A stretch of 64,000 nt of DNA, from assembly GCA_041399205.1 (NCBI GenBank), contig JAWKTK010000019.1:1-64000 (forward strand), given 5' to 3'. The DNA is from JAGQOZ01 sp041399205 (lineage in GTDB: Bacteria > Planctomycetota > Planctomycetia > Pirellulales > Pirellulaceae). The notes under the pieces were generated by a model that was given only the letters and a program-made list of their open reading frames with translations, was not told the origin of the DNA and made no database searches. The first letter of the stretch is position 1; every line of letters starts with the position of its first letter. The position numbers and the translations under genes were made by a program. Shown piece by piece: positions 17,147 to 26,234 of this stretch.

Positions 17147-18536
17147 CTGGAGCGTTTCGCCGAGCGACCTCGGTGCCGTTCAAATACGCAACGAACCCCG
17201 CGTCATACTGCACGGCCAAATCCAATTCCGTGACGCTCAAATCGGTCGACACTTGAAACGGAATCCTGGCATACACGGACGAATTCACATCGCTCATGTC
17301 CGCCGCAATGTCGGTCGCAATTTCACTTGCTGAGCTGGGCACCACAATCTGTAAACCGTTCAGAAAAACGCCGAATGACGTGCCGCCGTTGCGTACGCCT
17401 TGAATCTGCAGCGTACCCGCGTCCGAAGCGGTCAGCAGTGCGCTGATGGTGTGATCCAGATCCGAACTGGGAATGTCATTGCCGTCGAAAACGTAGTTCG
17501 CTTCCATTTCCACCGGTGCATCACCGCTGACTTCAAACCAATCGGAAACTCGCTGAGCAATCGAACCGACGTCGTAAGACCAGAGCGTGACTTCATAGGT
17601 AACGTTGGGCGTTAAGCCTTCGATCAAGACCTCCAAGCCAAGCCCATCCGTTTGCGATCGCACGTATACAAAATCGTCATAGATTTGATCCAACGTCAGC
17701 GACGGCGGATCGTCAGTGGGCGACGTGCGGTCTCGATCATCCAGCGGTGAGTTGCCGATCCCGGACAGCGTGACTTGTAAACCGTTGTATTCGCCCGTAG
17801 GATTGGCCAGCGTCATCGTTTGCCAGCCGGTTTCCGTGTCCGCGTCACCGGTTTCGCTGGATTCGACATCATTGAAATCGAGTTGCAAAATGGCCACGCC
17901 GCCATCGACGACGGTCCCGGGCGTCGCATCGAATCCGATGGGACCACTACCGATTTTCCAAGCAGGATTGGCCGCCATCCCCAGTTGATTCCAATCGCTG
18001 GGAGTTTCAGCGTCGGGCACCAAATACTGGATCGAACCACCGGCTGAGATCAATTCGGCACCGACCACCGATTCGCCTAAGCCATAAGCGATGTCGCGCA
18101 ATTGCTTGGGATAATCCTGTTCGGCCGAACCAAACTGGGAAACGATTTGTAAGTTCGCATCAGACAGCGCCAAGAAATCGCCAGCGGCGGACAATCGAAA
18201 GTTTGTGTGCAAGTTCCCGGCCTGATCGACAACGTCATTGCCCGAAGCAAACACCACCAGATAACCGCCAGGTTCCAGCATGGTGTTTGTCGGAAACGAC
18301 CATTTTCCCAAGTTGGCCGGATCATCCGTCAGGCGATAGGCAGAAAGATCAACCGCTTCATCGCCGGCGTTCAGGATTTCAATCCAATCCGAACTTTCGC
18401 CGTTCCCGTCCACAAAATCACTGCCGTTGGACGCGACAAATTCGTTGATAATAGGATTGGCCGCAAGTACGCACCGATGCTCCAACGTCTCCATACTTCG
18501 AATGCCATTCGTCTTTTTTCGATACTGCCTGCTCAT
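17073..18536 (-). CDS. N-terminal fragment of the giant CotH protein (lamin-tail domain)
   Basis: The true start is probably ATG 18536 (MSRQYRKKTNGIRSMETLEH), giving the planctomycete surface-protein leader 'LEHRCVLA' about 25 residues in. Then come a lamin-tail domain (NEFVASNGSDFVDGNGESSD, DWIEILNAGDEAVDLSAYRL, LEPGGYLVVFASG) and a beta-rich region ending VAYLNGTEVARRNAPGDANS. A one-base shift near 17100 changes the frame to the next fragment; the last residues of this frame (GTIARREIAE) are out of phase. An in-frame start at 18620 would put 28 residues ahead of the leader and is less likely. Together with 14390-17146 and 13968-14438 this is one gene of about 4.6 kb. Confidence 0.75.
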   Translation of the reverse strand: MSRQYRKKTNGIRSMETLEHRCVLAANPIINEFVASNGSDFVDGNGESSDWIEILNAGDEAVDLSAYRLTDDPANLGKWSFPTNTMLEPGGYLVVFASGNDVVDQAGNLHTNFRLSAAGDFLALSDANLQIVSQFGSAEQDYPKQLRDIAYGLGESVVGAELISAGGSIQYLVPDAETPSDWNQLGMAANPAWKIGSGPIGFDATPGTVVDGGVAILQLDFNDVESSETGDADTETGWQTMTLANPTGEYNGLQVTLSGIGNSPLDDRDRTSPTDDPPSLTLDQIYDDFVYVRSQTDGLGLEVLIEGLTPNVTYEVTLWSYDVGSIAQRVSDWFEVSGDAPVEMEANYVFDGNDIPSSDLDHTISALLTASDAGTLQIQGVRNGGTSFGVFLNGLQIVVPSSASEIATDIAADMSDVNSSVYARIPFQVSTDLSVTELDLAVQYDAGFVAYLNGTEVARRNAPGDANSPLPYNATATGTIARREIAE

Positions 18537-18691
18537 CAACGAAGCTCCACCTATGTCAAGAATCAAATCGCGGTCACAAGTCTGCGAAATCCATTCACGA
18601 AGCGATTCGCCACGCCGCACTTCCCGATCGCCAGTGTGCCCAGTTTACTCGCCCTTTCCAGGAAACGCGATAATCCGAGCGATTTCCGCGG

Positions 18692-19516
18692 CTAAATCAG
18701 CTGATTCCAGCGAGACGGCGACACGTGCAGATACCAACGTTGATCATGCTGACGAACTTCAGCCGGACAGTCAAAAGTCCGAGTGATAAGATCGCTTGTC
18801 AAAACACGCTCAGGCGAACCCTCGGCGACCACTTGCCCAGCTCGCAACAACAACACTTGCGAAGTAATCGGCAGGATATCTTCCAAATGATGCGTCACCA
18901 TCAACACGGACAATTCGCGACGTCGCTGGACCATGGCTTGCAAGGTGGCCAGCAGTCGTTCACGAGCCAACAGATCCAAGTCCGCCGTCGGTTCGTCTAA
19001 GACCAGCAAATCGGGCGCATGCACTAAAGCTCGAGCCAACCAGACTCGAGTCTTCTGTCCGGAGGACATCGATTGAAAGACCTGGTTGGTTCGGTCAGCC
19101 AATCCGGCTTCGGCCAAAATCTGATCGGCTGCCGCCAATTCTTCCGTTGTGGGTGGCGCGAAGTACGTGGTCAAGATTGCGCGAAAACCAGTCGCTACTA
19201 ATTCTCGAGCCGTAATGCCGCTATCCAACAGCGGCAGCAACTGCGGGTCGACCACTCCAATCCGGCGGCGGAGCGAATGAACGTCCACTTGCCCCAGCGT
19301 TTCACCCAACACGCGAATGGTACCGGTCGAATAATGCCCATACGCCGTGACCGCTCGCAACAGTGTCGACTTGCCACAACCGTTCGGCCCCAAGACCACA
19401 GCCACGTTGCCCTGCCGAATTCGCCAAGACAAGGTCTCCAGCACCGGCTGCTTCACATAGTGAATCGAAACGTCTTCTAGTTCCACCGCCCAGCCGTTTT
19501 GGTTCGTTTCTGCCAA
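18692..19516 (-). CDS. ABC transporter ATP-binding protein
   Basis: A single nucleotide-binding domain of 274 residues with Walker A (GPNGCGKSTLLRAV), Q-loop region (VVDPQLLPLLDSG), a signature with MSSGQKTRVWLARAL, Walker B (LLVLDEPTADLD) and H-loop (VTHHLED). The signature reads SSGQ rather than LSGGQ, seen in the ModF/YlmA-like soluble subgroup. No permease gene is adjacent, so it may be a stand-alone ATPase or partner with distant subunits. The start is TTG at 19516 with AAAGGAAA upstream; no ATG is available near the N-terminus. It is divergent from the TauD-like gene and adjacent (155 bp) to the 5' end of the CotH gene on the same strand. Confidence 0.88.
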   Translation of the reverse strand: MAETNQNGWAVELEDVSIHYVKQPVLETLSWRIRQGNVAVVLGPNGCGKSTLLRAVTAYGHYSTGTIRVLGETLGQVDVHSLRRRIGVVDPQLLPLLDSGITARELVATGFRAILTTYFAPPTTEELAAADQILAEAGLADRTNQVFQSMSSGQKTRVWLARALVHAPDLLVLDEPTADLDLLARERLLATLQAMVQRRRELSVLMVTHHLEDILPITSQVLLLRAGQVVAEGSPERVLTSDLITRTFDCPAEVRQHDQRWYLHVSPSRWNQLI

Positions 19517-19616
19517 CAGAGCGTTTCCTTTGAGTCAATTTAATACAAACATCCGACGATTTGCCTGCGCCTTCGCCCGTTGCGTTGCGACAGCGAACCT
19601 ACGATCATAACAGGCT

Positions 19617-20654
19617 ATGGATCATCAACAATTACCCTGCCCTGTCCATCCGATTGTGCATCCCGCCGCGTGGCGAAGCGACGAATTGTTCGAACGCGCC
19701 GATTGGACGTATTTGCTGTCTTCGTCCGATGTGGCAGAAATTCGCGCTGCAGTCATGGCTTGCGAATCAGACGACTTGTACCAAATCACGAAAGCTCGTT
19801 TTCCGCTACCACGTTTGGGCGAAACACTGGTTCGTATCCAAGACGCGTTGGAAAACGGCAGCGGGGCATGTCGCATGGTCGGCTTGCCCGTAGACGAATG
19901 GACCGAACCGGAGCTACAAAAAATCTTATGGGGACTGTCGCAATATATGGGCACACCTGTTTCCCAATCCGCCAGCGGCGAACGTATCTTCAGCGTTCGC
20001 GACGCGGGTTTTGCGGATAGTGATCCTCGGAGCCGAGGCCCGAATACTCGGAAACGCCTGACCTTTCATTCGGACCGTTGCGACGTCATTGGGTTCCTAT
20101 GCGTCCAACCAGCCAAGTCGGGTGGCGAAAACTACGTGGTCAGCTCGATCACTCTGTTCAACGAAATTTTGCGTCAACGCCCCGATCTGCTAAATATCTT
20201 GATGCAACCGTTTTACTACCAGCGGCACAATGTCGACACCGGCAATTCCAGCCCCTACACACAGCAACCGATTTTTTCGATCTTCGAAGGTCATTTTGCG
20301 GCCAATTTGCTGCGAGTCCTGATTGATCGCGCTTACGCGTCTGACGAATTGCCCGATATGTCGGCCCAACAAAAAGAAGCGTTGGATTTTGTGGAAGAAC
20401 TGGCGTCACAGCCGGAACTGCATGTGCAATTTCGCCAAGAGGCAGGCGACATGCTGTTTCTGAACAACTTTGTCACCCTGCATCGGCGCGCCGAATTTGT
20501 AGACCATGCCGAACTGGACAAACGCCGTCATTTGCTACGAATCTGGTTGTCCGTGCCCAACAGTCGGCCATTACATCCGTCGTTTGCCGGCAACACGACA
20601 GCCGGTGCTATTCGAGGCGGTATGCGAGCAGTTCCTGGTGGCGTTAGAACTTAA
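19617..20654 (+). CDS. TauD/TfdA-type Fe(II)/2-oxoglutarate dioxygenase
   Basis: The 345-residue protein shows the TauD/TfdA double-stranded beta-helix: the facial triad HxD is RLTFHSDRCDVIGFL, the distal His is in NFVTLHRRAEFVD and the 2-oxoglutarate-binding Arg is in HLLRIWLSV. The N-terminal part (ARFPLPRLGETLVRIQDALE) and GVSQYMGTPV-like segment, here LSQYMGTPVSQSA, also fit the family. It would hydroxylate a small acid or sulfonate with loss of CO2. Beside it lie a sulfatase and aldehyde dehydrogenase gene on the same strand, suggesting a catabolic group, but a repeat pair separates it from the sulfatase. Substrate not predictable. Confidence 0.87.
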   Translation: MDHQQLPCPVHPIVHPAAWRSDELFERADWTYLLSSSDVAEIRAAVMACESDDLYQITKARFPLPRLGETLVRIQDALENGSGACRMVGLPVDEWTEPELQKILWGLSQYMGTPVSQSASGERIFSVRDAGFADSDPRSRGPNTRKRLTFHSDRCDVIGFLCVQPAKSGGENYVVSSITLFNEILRQRPDLLNILMQPFYYQRHNVDTGNSSPYTQQPIFSIFEGHFAANLLRVLIDRAYASDELPDMSAQQKEALDFVEELASQPELHVQFRQEAGDMLFLNNFVTLHRRAEFVDHAELDKRRHLLRIWLSVPNSRPLHPSFAGNTTAGAIRGGMRAVPGGVRT

Positions 20655-20668
20655 TTGGACAGCACGAT

Positions 20669-20780
20669 AAGTGGTTCGTAGTCCCGCCTTTAGGCGGAAT
20701 TGCGTGCCCTTTATTCCGTTCTATAGGCGGACATTCGATCATAAGACAATTCCGCCTAAAGGCGTCACTACAAACCACTT
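20669..20780. repeat. Paired inverted palindromic elements between dioxygenase and sulfatase genes
   Basis: A forward copy of the window's dominant repeat (from AAGTGGTTCGTAGTCCCGCC at 20669) faces a reverse copy ending ACTACAAACCACTT at 20780, with a degenerate half-copy (TATAGGCGGA) in between. The outer flanks AAGTGGTT/AACCACTT extend the inverted symmetry beyond the repeat itself. The whole can form a large cruciform or RNA hairpin in the 190-bp gap between the dioxygenase and sulfatase genes. Confidence 0.82.
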
Positions 20781-20840
20781 ACACCGGAAGAACACGTCCA
20801 TGTGGCGATGTGCAATTTGAAAAACCTAGGAGACAGCAAC

Positions 20841-22459
20841 ATGCGCACGTATTGCAGCTTCATTCGTTGCCTTCGAACCAGCACAATATCTTTAACGATG
20901 GTGGCCGTTTTACTAAACACGCATTTGTCTCCTTCGTTCGCACAAACTGCGCCGGCAACCAAACGGCCGAACATCATCATCATGCTGGCCGATGATATGG
21001 GCTATTCCGATCTGGGCTGCTATGGCAGTGAAATTCACACACCAAATCTGGATTCTTTAGCTCAGCACGGCCTACGTTTTACTCAGTTTTACAACACGGG
21101 CCGCTGCTGTCCCACTCGAGCTGCCCTGCTGACCGGACTTTATCAACATCAAGCCGGTGTTGGGCACATGGTCGGGGACCACGGCTTACCCAGCTATCAG
21201 GGTTATTTGAATGAGCATTGCGTCACCATTGCCGAAGCCTTACGGCCGGCCGGATATCAGACGCTCATGTCCGGCAAGTGGCATGTGGGCTCGGCCGCCG
21301 ACAAGTGGCCTCGGCAACGAGGCTTCCAGAGATATTTTGGTTGTCCGACCGGAGGTGGTTTTTACTTTGCCGAAACGATGCGGTGGCGAGGCCGTAGTTT
21401 GGCGCTGGATGACGCCGAAACGCCGTTTCCCGATGAAAAATACATCACCGATTTATTTACCGACTACGCCATCCAATTCGTTCAACAAGCACACGAATCG
21501 GACGCACCGTTCTTTCTGTACTTGGCACATATCGCTCCGCACTGGCCGCTGCAAGCCAAACCGCAAGACATAGAAAAATATCGAGACCGATATTCCGCCG
21601 GTTGGAATGCGATTCGAAACGCGCGGTTCGAAAAGCAAAAGCAATTGGGACTCATTTCCGAACCGTGGTCGCTAAGCGAAGTCGATTCTCAAGCCGTCCA
21701 AGCTGGGACGAATTAGCCGACGATCAACGCCTCGAATCCGCTCATCGCATGGCGGTCTATGCCGCGCAAGTTGATTCGATTGATCAAAATTTGGGCCGCC
21801 TGGTCCAAGTTCTCAAGCAACAAAACGAATGGGACAACACAATTATCTTCTTCCTTTCGGACAACGGCTGTTCGGCCGAAGGAGATTCACTGGGATTTCG
21901 TCGCGACGAACACGACACGCCGGTTGGCGGTCCGGAATCGTACGCCAGTGCGGGTCTGGAGTGGGCCAATGTGTGCAACACGCCTTTGCGAAAATTCAAG
22001 ATGTTTGCCCACGAAGGCGGGATCGCGTCACCGTTGATTGTTCATTGGCCCAACGGACTGAATGGATCAAACCGCTTGATACACTCGCCCGCGCACGTGA
22101 TTGATCTAATGCCGACTTGCCTGGAACTAGCCGGTGCCGCTTATCCCCAGCTGCGTAACAATGTGCAGGTGACACCGCTGCCAGGGAAAAGCTTGCTGCC
22201 CTGGTTGCAAGATAAAAATGCAGACAACGTTCGTTCGACTCCCCTGTTTTGGGAACATCAAGGTAATAGAGCGATCCGCCATGGCGACTGGAAATTGGTT
22301 TCGCAACATCGTGGCAACTGGGAACTCTACAACCTGAAATCGGATCGAACCGAAACGCAAGATCTGTCGCAGGAATTTCCAGATCGAGTGATCGAATTGA
22401 GCAAACAGTGGCAAGCGTGGGCGGATTTAGCAGGTGTGGCGAAATGGCCAATCAAGTAA
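20841..22459 (+). pseudogene. Arylsulfatase A-type sulfatase, split by one frameshift
   Basis: From ATG 20841 (AGGAGA upstream) a signal peptide is followed by RPNIIIMLADDMGYSDLGC, with the metal-binding Asp pair, and by the CxPxR motif Cys89-Cys-Pro-Thr-Arg (GRCCPTRAALLTG), whose first Cys is expected to be matured to formylglycine. SGKWHVG and, in the second frame, LSDNGCSAEG complete the active site. The frame breaks at about 21696: adding one C to a CC pair there turns SQAVQAGTN-stop into SQAVPSWDELADDQR, exactly the family pattern, continued to 22459. Fragments are 20841-21716 and about 21690-22459. The intact product would be about 540 residues and hydrolyse sulfate esters, probably of algal polysaccharides. 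Confidence 0.88.
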
Positions 22460-22513
22460 ACAAGCAACCAGCCGTAGAAAATCCGTTTCATGCCGTCCAG
22501 TACATGCTCTGCG

Positions 22514-22603
22514 TAGTTTGTAGTCCCGCCTTCTAGTTTGTAGTCCCGCCTTCAGGCGGAATTGAAAAGGACTTCCGCCTGAAGGCGGGACTACAAACAA
22601 ACT
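22514..22603. repeat. Palindromic element cluster upstream of aldehyde dehydrogenase
   Basis: One truncated forward copy (GTTTGTAGTCCCGCCTTCTA), one full forward copy and one reverse copy of the dominant repeat family lie in the 183-bp gap before the aldehyde dehydrogenase gene. The forward and reverse copies are separated by about 10 bp, so the pair can fold on itself. The truncated copy directly abutting a full one resembles an early stage of the tandem array at 26235-26932. Confidence 0.85.
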
Positions 22604-22642
22604 AACAAACGGCAAAACAACTTTTCAAGGAGCCGAATATTT

Positions 22643-24034
22643 ATGACCCACTGTGCCAAGTGCATTTCTCCGATTGACGGATCCCTATACGCCGAACGCC
22701 CTTTCTTAAACGAACCGCAGATCGCTAAAGCGATCGAGTTCGCTCGGCAGGCTCAACATCACTGGCGAATGGTCTCGTTGCCCGAGCGCATCGAAGTGTG
22801 CCAACAAGCGGTCAACGCGATGATGTCCATGGAGGACGAAATTGCCATCGAATTGGCGTGGCAAATGGGACGACCAATTCGCTATGGCGGAGGCGAATTG
22901 AACGGTTTTCAAGAGCGGTCCGTGGCGATGCTGGAATTGGCCGAATCCGCTCTGGCGCCGGTCGTTCCGCCGGAAAAAACAGGGTTTGTTCGCTATATAC
23001 AACGAGAACCATTGGGCCTTGTCTTCACGATTGCTCCGTGGAATTATCCGTTTCTGACGGCCGTCAATTCGATTTTTCCCGCCCTTGTCGCGGGAAATTC
23101 GGTCCTACTGAAACACGCGCAGCAAACGATGCTAGTGGGTGAACGATTCGCACAAGCGTTTCAACAAGCGGGTTTGCCTGAAGGCGTTTTTCAAAATCTG
23201 GTTTTGGATCATCCGTCTACAGAAAGGATCGTCGCCAGCGGTGCCGTGCAACACGTTTGTTTTACCGGTTCCGTGGCAGGCGGACGCCACATGGAAAAGG
23301 CGGCAGCGGGAACGTTTGCGACGCTCGGTTTGGAACTGGGCGGCAAAGACCCAGCGTATGTAAGAAGTGACGCCAACTTGTCACATGCCGTGGAAAACCT
23401 CGTCGACGGCGCATATTTCAATTCGGGCCAGTCATGTTGCGGGATCGAACGGATTTACGTCGACCAAGATGTGTTCGAACCATTCGTCCAGCAATTTGTC
23501 GAATTGACCAAACAGTACCAGCTAGGAAACCCGCTGGAAACAGAAACAACGCTGGGTCCCTTAGCCAAGGCATCCGCCGTCGCACCGATTCGACAACAAG
23601 TAGCATCGGCCGTGGCAGCCGGCGCGACGGCGCACATTGCACCGTCGGACTTTCCTGCGTTTGAACAGGATTCGGCCTATCTGGCGCCACAAGTCCTGAC
23701 CGACGTGACGCACAAGATGGAGGTGATGACCGAAGAAACCTTTGGCCCGGTGGTGGGCATCATGTCAGTCCACAGCGAAGATGAAGCGATTCATTTGATG
23801 AACGATTCCGTTTACGGACTGACCGCCAGCATCTGGACGGCGGATGTTGACGCTGCGACACGAATTGGCCAGCGTTTGGAAACCGGAACGGTGTTTATGA
23901 ATCGAGCAGACTATTTGGATCCGTATTTGGCGTGGACCGGCATCAAACAAACCGGCCATGGTTGTACGCTCAGCCGAATCGGCTACGAATCGTTGACTCG
24001 CCCCAAGTCGTTTCATTTCCGCACATCGGTGTAA
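22643..24034 (+). CDS. NAD(P)-dependent aldehyde dehydrogenase
   Basis: A 463-residue ALDH-superfamily enzyme. Visible motifs: FTIAPWNYPFLTAVNSIFPA (cofactor and substrate region), FTGSVAGGRHM (Rossmann glycine turn), LELGGKDPAYV (general-base Glu) and NSGQSCCGIERIYV, the catalytic Cys being the C aligned in GQxC. TEETFGPVVGIM and a C-terminal segment with GIKQTGHG are also typical. It oxidises an aldehyde to the acid; the closest general resemblance is to succinate-semialdehyde-type enzymes, but the C-terminus (ADYLDPYLAWTG) suggests a separate subgroup. AAGGAG lies before the ATG. Next gene (EEP) follows by 43 bp. Confidence 0.9.
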   Translation: MTHCAKCISPIDGSLYAERPFLNEPQIAKAIEFARQAQHHWRMVSLPERIEVCQQAVNAMMSMEDEIAIELAWQMGRPIRYGGGELNGFQERSVAMLELAESALAPVVPPEKTGFVRYIQREPLGLVFTIAPWNYPFLTAVNSIFPALVAGNSVLLKHAQQTMLVGERFAQAFQQAGLPEGVFQNLVLDHPSTERIVASGAVQHVCFTGSVAGGRHMEKAAAGTFATLGLELGGKDPAYVRSDANLSHAVENLVDGAYFNSGQSCCGIERIYVDQDVFEPFVQQFVELTKQYQLGNPLETETTLGPLAKASAVAPIRQQVASAVAAGATAHIAPSDFPAFEQDSAYLAPQVLTDVTHKMEVMTEETFGPVVGIMSVHSEDEAIHLMNDSVYGLTASIWTADVDAATRIGQRLETGTVFMNRADYLDPYLAWTGIKQTGHGCTLSRIGYESLTRPKSFHFRTSV

Positions 24035-24077
24035 ACTACTCCACTATCATGACTCAATGACTTGGGAGAACATCACC

Positions 24078-24881
24078 ATGCCACAACGATGGAATTTAAG
24101 AACGAGCGTGTACCAGTGGTTCGCATTCGTTATTGTTTTCGGCGCGGTGCAATGCATCGCTATCGGCAACGAACCAAACACGCTGCGCGTCTTGAGCTAC
24201 AACATTCACCACGGCCAGGGTAACGATGGTCGGTTCGATTTGAACCGGCTGGCAAAGATCATTCAAGATTCCGGCGCGGATTTGGTTTCGCTACAAGAAG
24301 TCGACATGCGAACCGATCGTAGCGGCGGTGTGGATCAATTGGATTCGCTTCGTCGAGCTGCAAATTTCCCTTTCGCCTACTTTGGCAAAGCGATTGATTT
24401 TCAGCAAGGTGAATATGGGAACGCCGTCCTTTCCAAGTGGCCCGCAACTGCCGTTTGCAACGTGCAGTTGCCACAAGTGGAGCCAAGCGAACGGCGAGCG
24501 GCATTGTTTGTCGAATTTTCGTTCTTCGAAACGCAGCTCTGGTTCGTCGCGACGCATCTGGACGCATTCAATCAAGCGAATCGAACGGAACAAGCGGCCG
24601 CGATCGTTCGGCAATGCCAGTTTCGGCCGAATGTCGTTTTGGCCGGGGATTTGAATTCGGTTCGCTCTTCCGCGCCGATGCAATTATTCCAACAAACACT
24701 AACGCTGTGCGGCGACGAAACGGCGACTTCGCCTGCGCACAAGCCAGTTCGCCAAATCGATTATGTGGCATATCGATCTCGTCACCTCAATGTGGTCAAC
24801 GTGGAAGTACTGGACCAGCCGGTCGCCTCAGATCACCTCCCCTTGCTGGTGACACTCCAGTGGCATTCCGCTGACCAGTGA
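24078..24881 (+). CDS. Exported endonuclease/exonuclease/phosphatase family protein
   Basis: A 267-residue protein with an N-terminal hydrophobic leader (VYQWFAFVIVFGAVQCIAIG) and the EEP-fold motifs in order: LSYNIHHG, VSLQEVD (metal-binding Glu), ATHLD, AGDLN, and ASDHLPLLVTL with the catalytic Asp-His. Such exported members act on phosphodiesters such as nucleic acids, inositol phosphates or phospholipids; the substrate is unknown here. The ATG at 24078 is preceded by GGGAGA and is better than an ATG at 24057 that would add seven residues before the leader. It is 43 bp downstream of the dehydrogenase gene. Confidence 0.85.
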   Translation: MPQRWNLRTSVYQWFAFVIVFGAVQCIAIGNEPNTLRVLSYNIHHGQGNDGRFDLNRLAKIIQDSGADLVSLQEVDMRTDRSGGVDQLDSLRRAANFPFAYFGKAIDFQQGEYGNAVLSKWPATAVCNVQLPQVEPSERRAALFVEFSFFETQLWFVATHLDAFNQANRTEQAAAIVRQCQFRPNVVLAGDLNSVRSSAPMQLFQQTLTLCGDETATSPAHKPVRQIDYVAYRSRHLNVVNVEVLDQPVASDHLPLLVTLQWHSADQ

Positions 24882-24968
24882 CGTAAGCTGTTTTGATGTA
24901 GCGTGTCACCATTAGGAATCAACATCATTACTTTTTTGCAAGACAACATTTTAGAACGAGGCCCTTCC

Positions 24969-25661
24969 ATGAGACAATTAATGACGTTCTCCATTTTCTT
25001 CTGCCTATTATTCAGCGTTAGCCAAGTAACGGCAGAAGAAGCGAATTCTTTGACGGCGGCCGAAGAACAAGCGGGCTGGAAACTGTTGTTTGACGGCCAG
25101 TCTATTGACGCCTGGCGCAACTACAAAAAGGACGCAGTTGGCGACGGCTGGGAAGTCAAAGACGGAACCTTGGTACGCAGCGGCAAGAACGCCGGTGACA
25201 TTATCACGAAGGAAAAATTTGCCGCCTTCGAATTGATACTCGAATACAACATTTCCAAGGAAGGAAACAGCGGATTGATGTATCACGTGACCGAAGAAGG
25301 CCAAACTCCGTGGCAAACCGGCCCTGAAATTCAGATCCAAGACAACATTGACGGGCACGATCCGCAAAAAGCTGGCTGGCTGTACCAACTGTATTCGTCC
25401 GACGTGGATGCGACAAATCCTCCCGGCGAATGGAACGAACTGCGCATCCTGATCACACCAGAAAAATGTGAACACTACATGAACGGCAAAAAGTATTGTG
25501 AATACGTCAAAGGCAGCGACGATTGGAACCAGAAAGTGGCCGCCAGCAAGTTTGGCAAAATGGCAAAATTCGGCAAAGCAACTTCGGGTCACATTTGCCT
25601 GCAAGACCACGGCAATCTGGTTTCGTTTCGAAATATCAAGATCCGAGTGATCGAAGAGTAG
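24969..25661 (+). CDS. DUF1080 (3-keto-disaccharide hydrolase-like) secreted protein
   Basis: A 230-residue protein with signal peptide (MRQLMTFSIFFCLLFSVSQV then TAEE). The DUF1080/PF06439 concanavalin-like fold is evident: EEQAGWKLLFDGQSIDAWRN, GWEVKDGTLVRSG, FELILEYNISKEGNSGLMYH, GPEIQIQDN and an ending with ICLQDHGNLVSFRNIKIR. Some members hydrolyse 3-keto-glycosides; others are carbohydrate-binding. ATG 24969 begins the signal peptide, so the longer 24903 start is rejected. Planctomycetes carry many paralogues, so a role in glycan use is inferred. Confidence 0.9.
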   Translation: MRQLMTFSIFFCLLFSVSQVTAEEANSLTAAEEQAGWKLLFDGQSIDAWRNYKKDAVGDGWEVKDGTLVRSGKNAGDIITKEKFAAFELILEYNISKEGNSGLMYHVTEEGQTPWQTGPEIQIQDNIDGHDPQKAGWLYQLYSSDVDATNPPGEWNELRILITPEKCEHYMNGKKYCEYVKGSDDWNQKVAASKFGKMAKFGKATSGHICLQDHGNLVSFRNIKIRVIEE

Positions 25662-25725
25662 CAATCCAGCTTCGCTGTGCCGGTAGCGTCGCCGCAATAC
25701 CATTTTGGTTTTCGAAGGTAAAAAC

Positions 25726-26124
25726 ATGGCCAACGCGTTCAATCCACTCACGCCCGAAGAAGAACGAGTGATCCTGCACAAGGGAACCGAATACCCCGGC
25801 ACGGGTGAATACAATCACCACAAAGCGAACGGAACCTATATCTGCCGACGCTGCAATTTGCCGTTGTACCAATCGGCGGACAAGTTTGATTCGGGCTGCG
25901 GTTGGCCCAGCTTTGATGACGAAATCGAAGGTGCGGTGCGGCGAGAAACCGATGCGGATGGTCGCCGCACTGAAATCCTCTGCCAAAACTGCGGCGGCCA
26001 TTTGGGACATGTCTTTGAAGGCGAACGATTGACACCGAAAAACGTTCGCCATTGCGTCAATTCCGTCTCGATGCGCTTCGTCCCTGCCGATTCCGATCTG
26101 CCCGAAGTCATACAATCGTCATGA
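25726..26124 (+). CDS. msrB: Peptide-methionine (R)-S-oxide reductase
   Basis: The 132-residue protein is a complete MsrB domain without a leader, so it is cytoplasmic. It reduces the R-epimer of methionine sulfoxide in proteins. Zinc ligands Cys40/Cys43 (CRRC) and Cys86/Cys89 (CQNC) and the catalytic Cys110 in VRHCVNSVSMRF are all present; SGCGWPSFDDEI supplies a possible recycling Cys58. In most family members the residue before the catalytic Cys is Tyr (RYC); here it is His. An AAGGT precedes the ATG at 25726. The gene is 64 bp after DUF1080 and followed by the repeat array. Confidence 0.93.
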   Translation: MANAFNPLTPEEERVILHKGTEYPGTGEYNHHKANGTYICRRCNLPLYQSADKFDSGCGWPSFDDEIEGAVRRETDADGRRTEILCQNCGGHLGHVFEGERLTPKNVRHCVNSVSMRFVPADSDLPEVIQSS

Positions 26125-26234
26125 CCGACATGCGAATCAACGTCGACTGCATTGCAACCGACTGGCAACGGCTCGGCTAACATCTGTATTGCATACTTGC
26201 AAAGAGTTCCTCGCTAGGACAGCGTCAACTTTAG

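Noticed and set aside
25008..25814. 268-codon minus-strand frame
   Set aside because: Opposite to the DUF1080 and msrB genes, both firmly identified.
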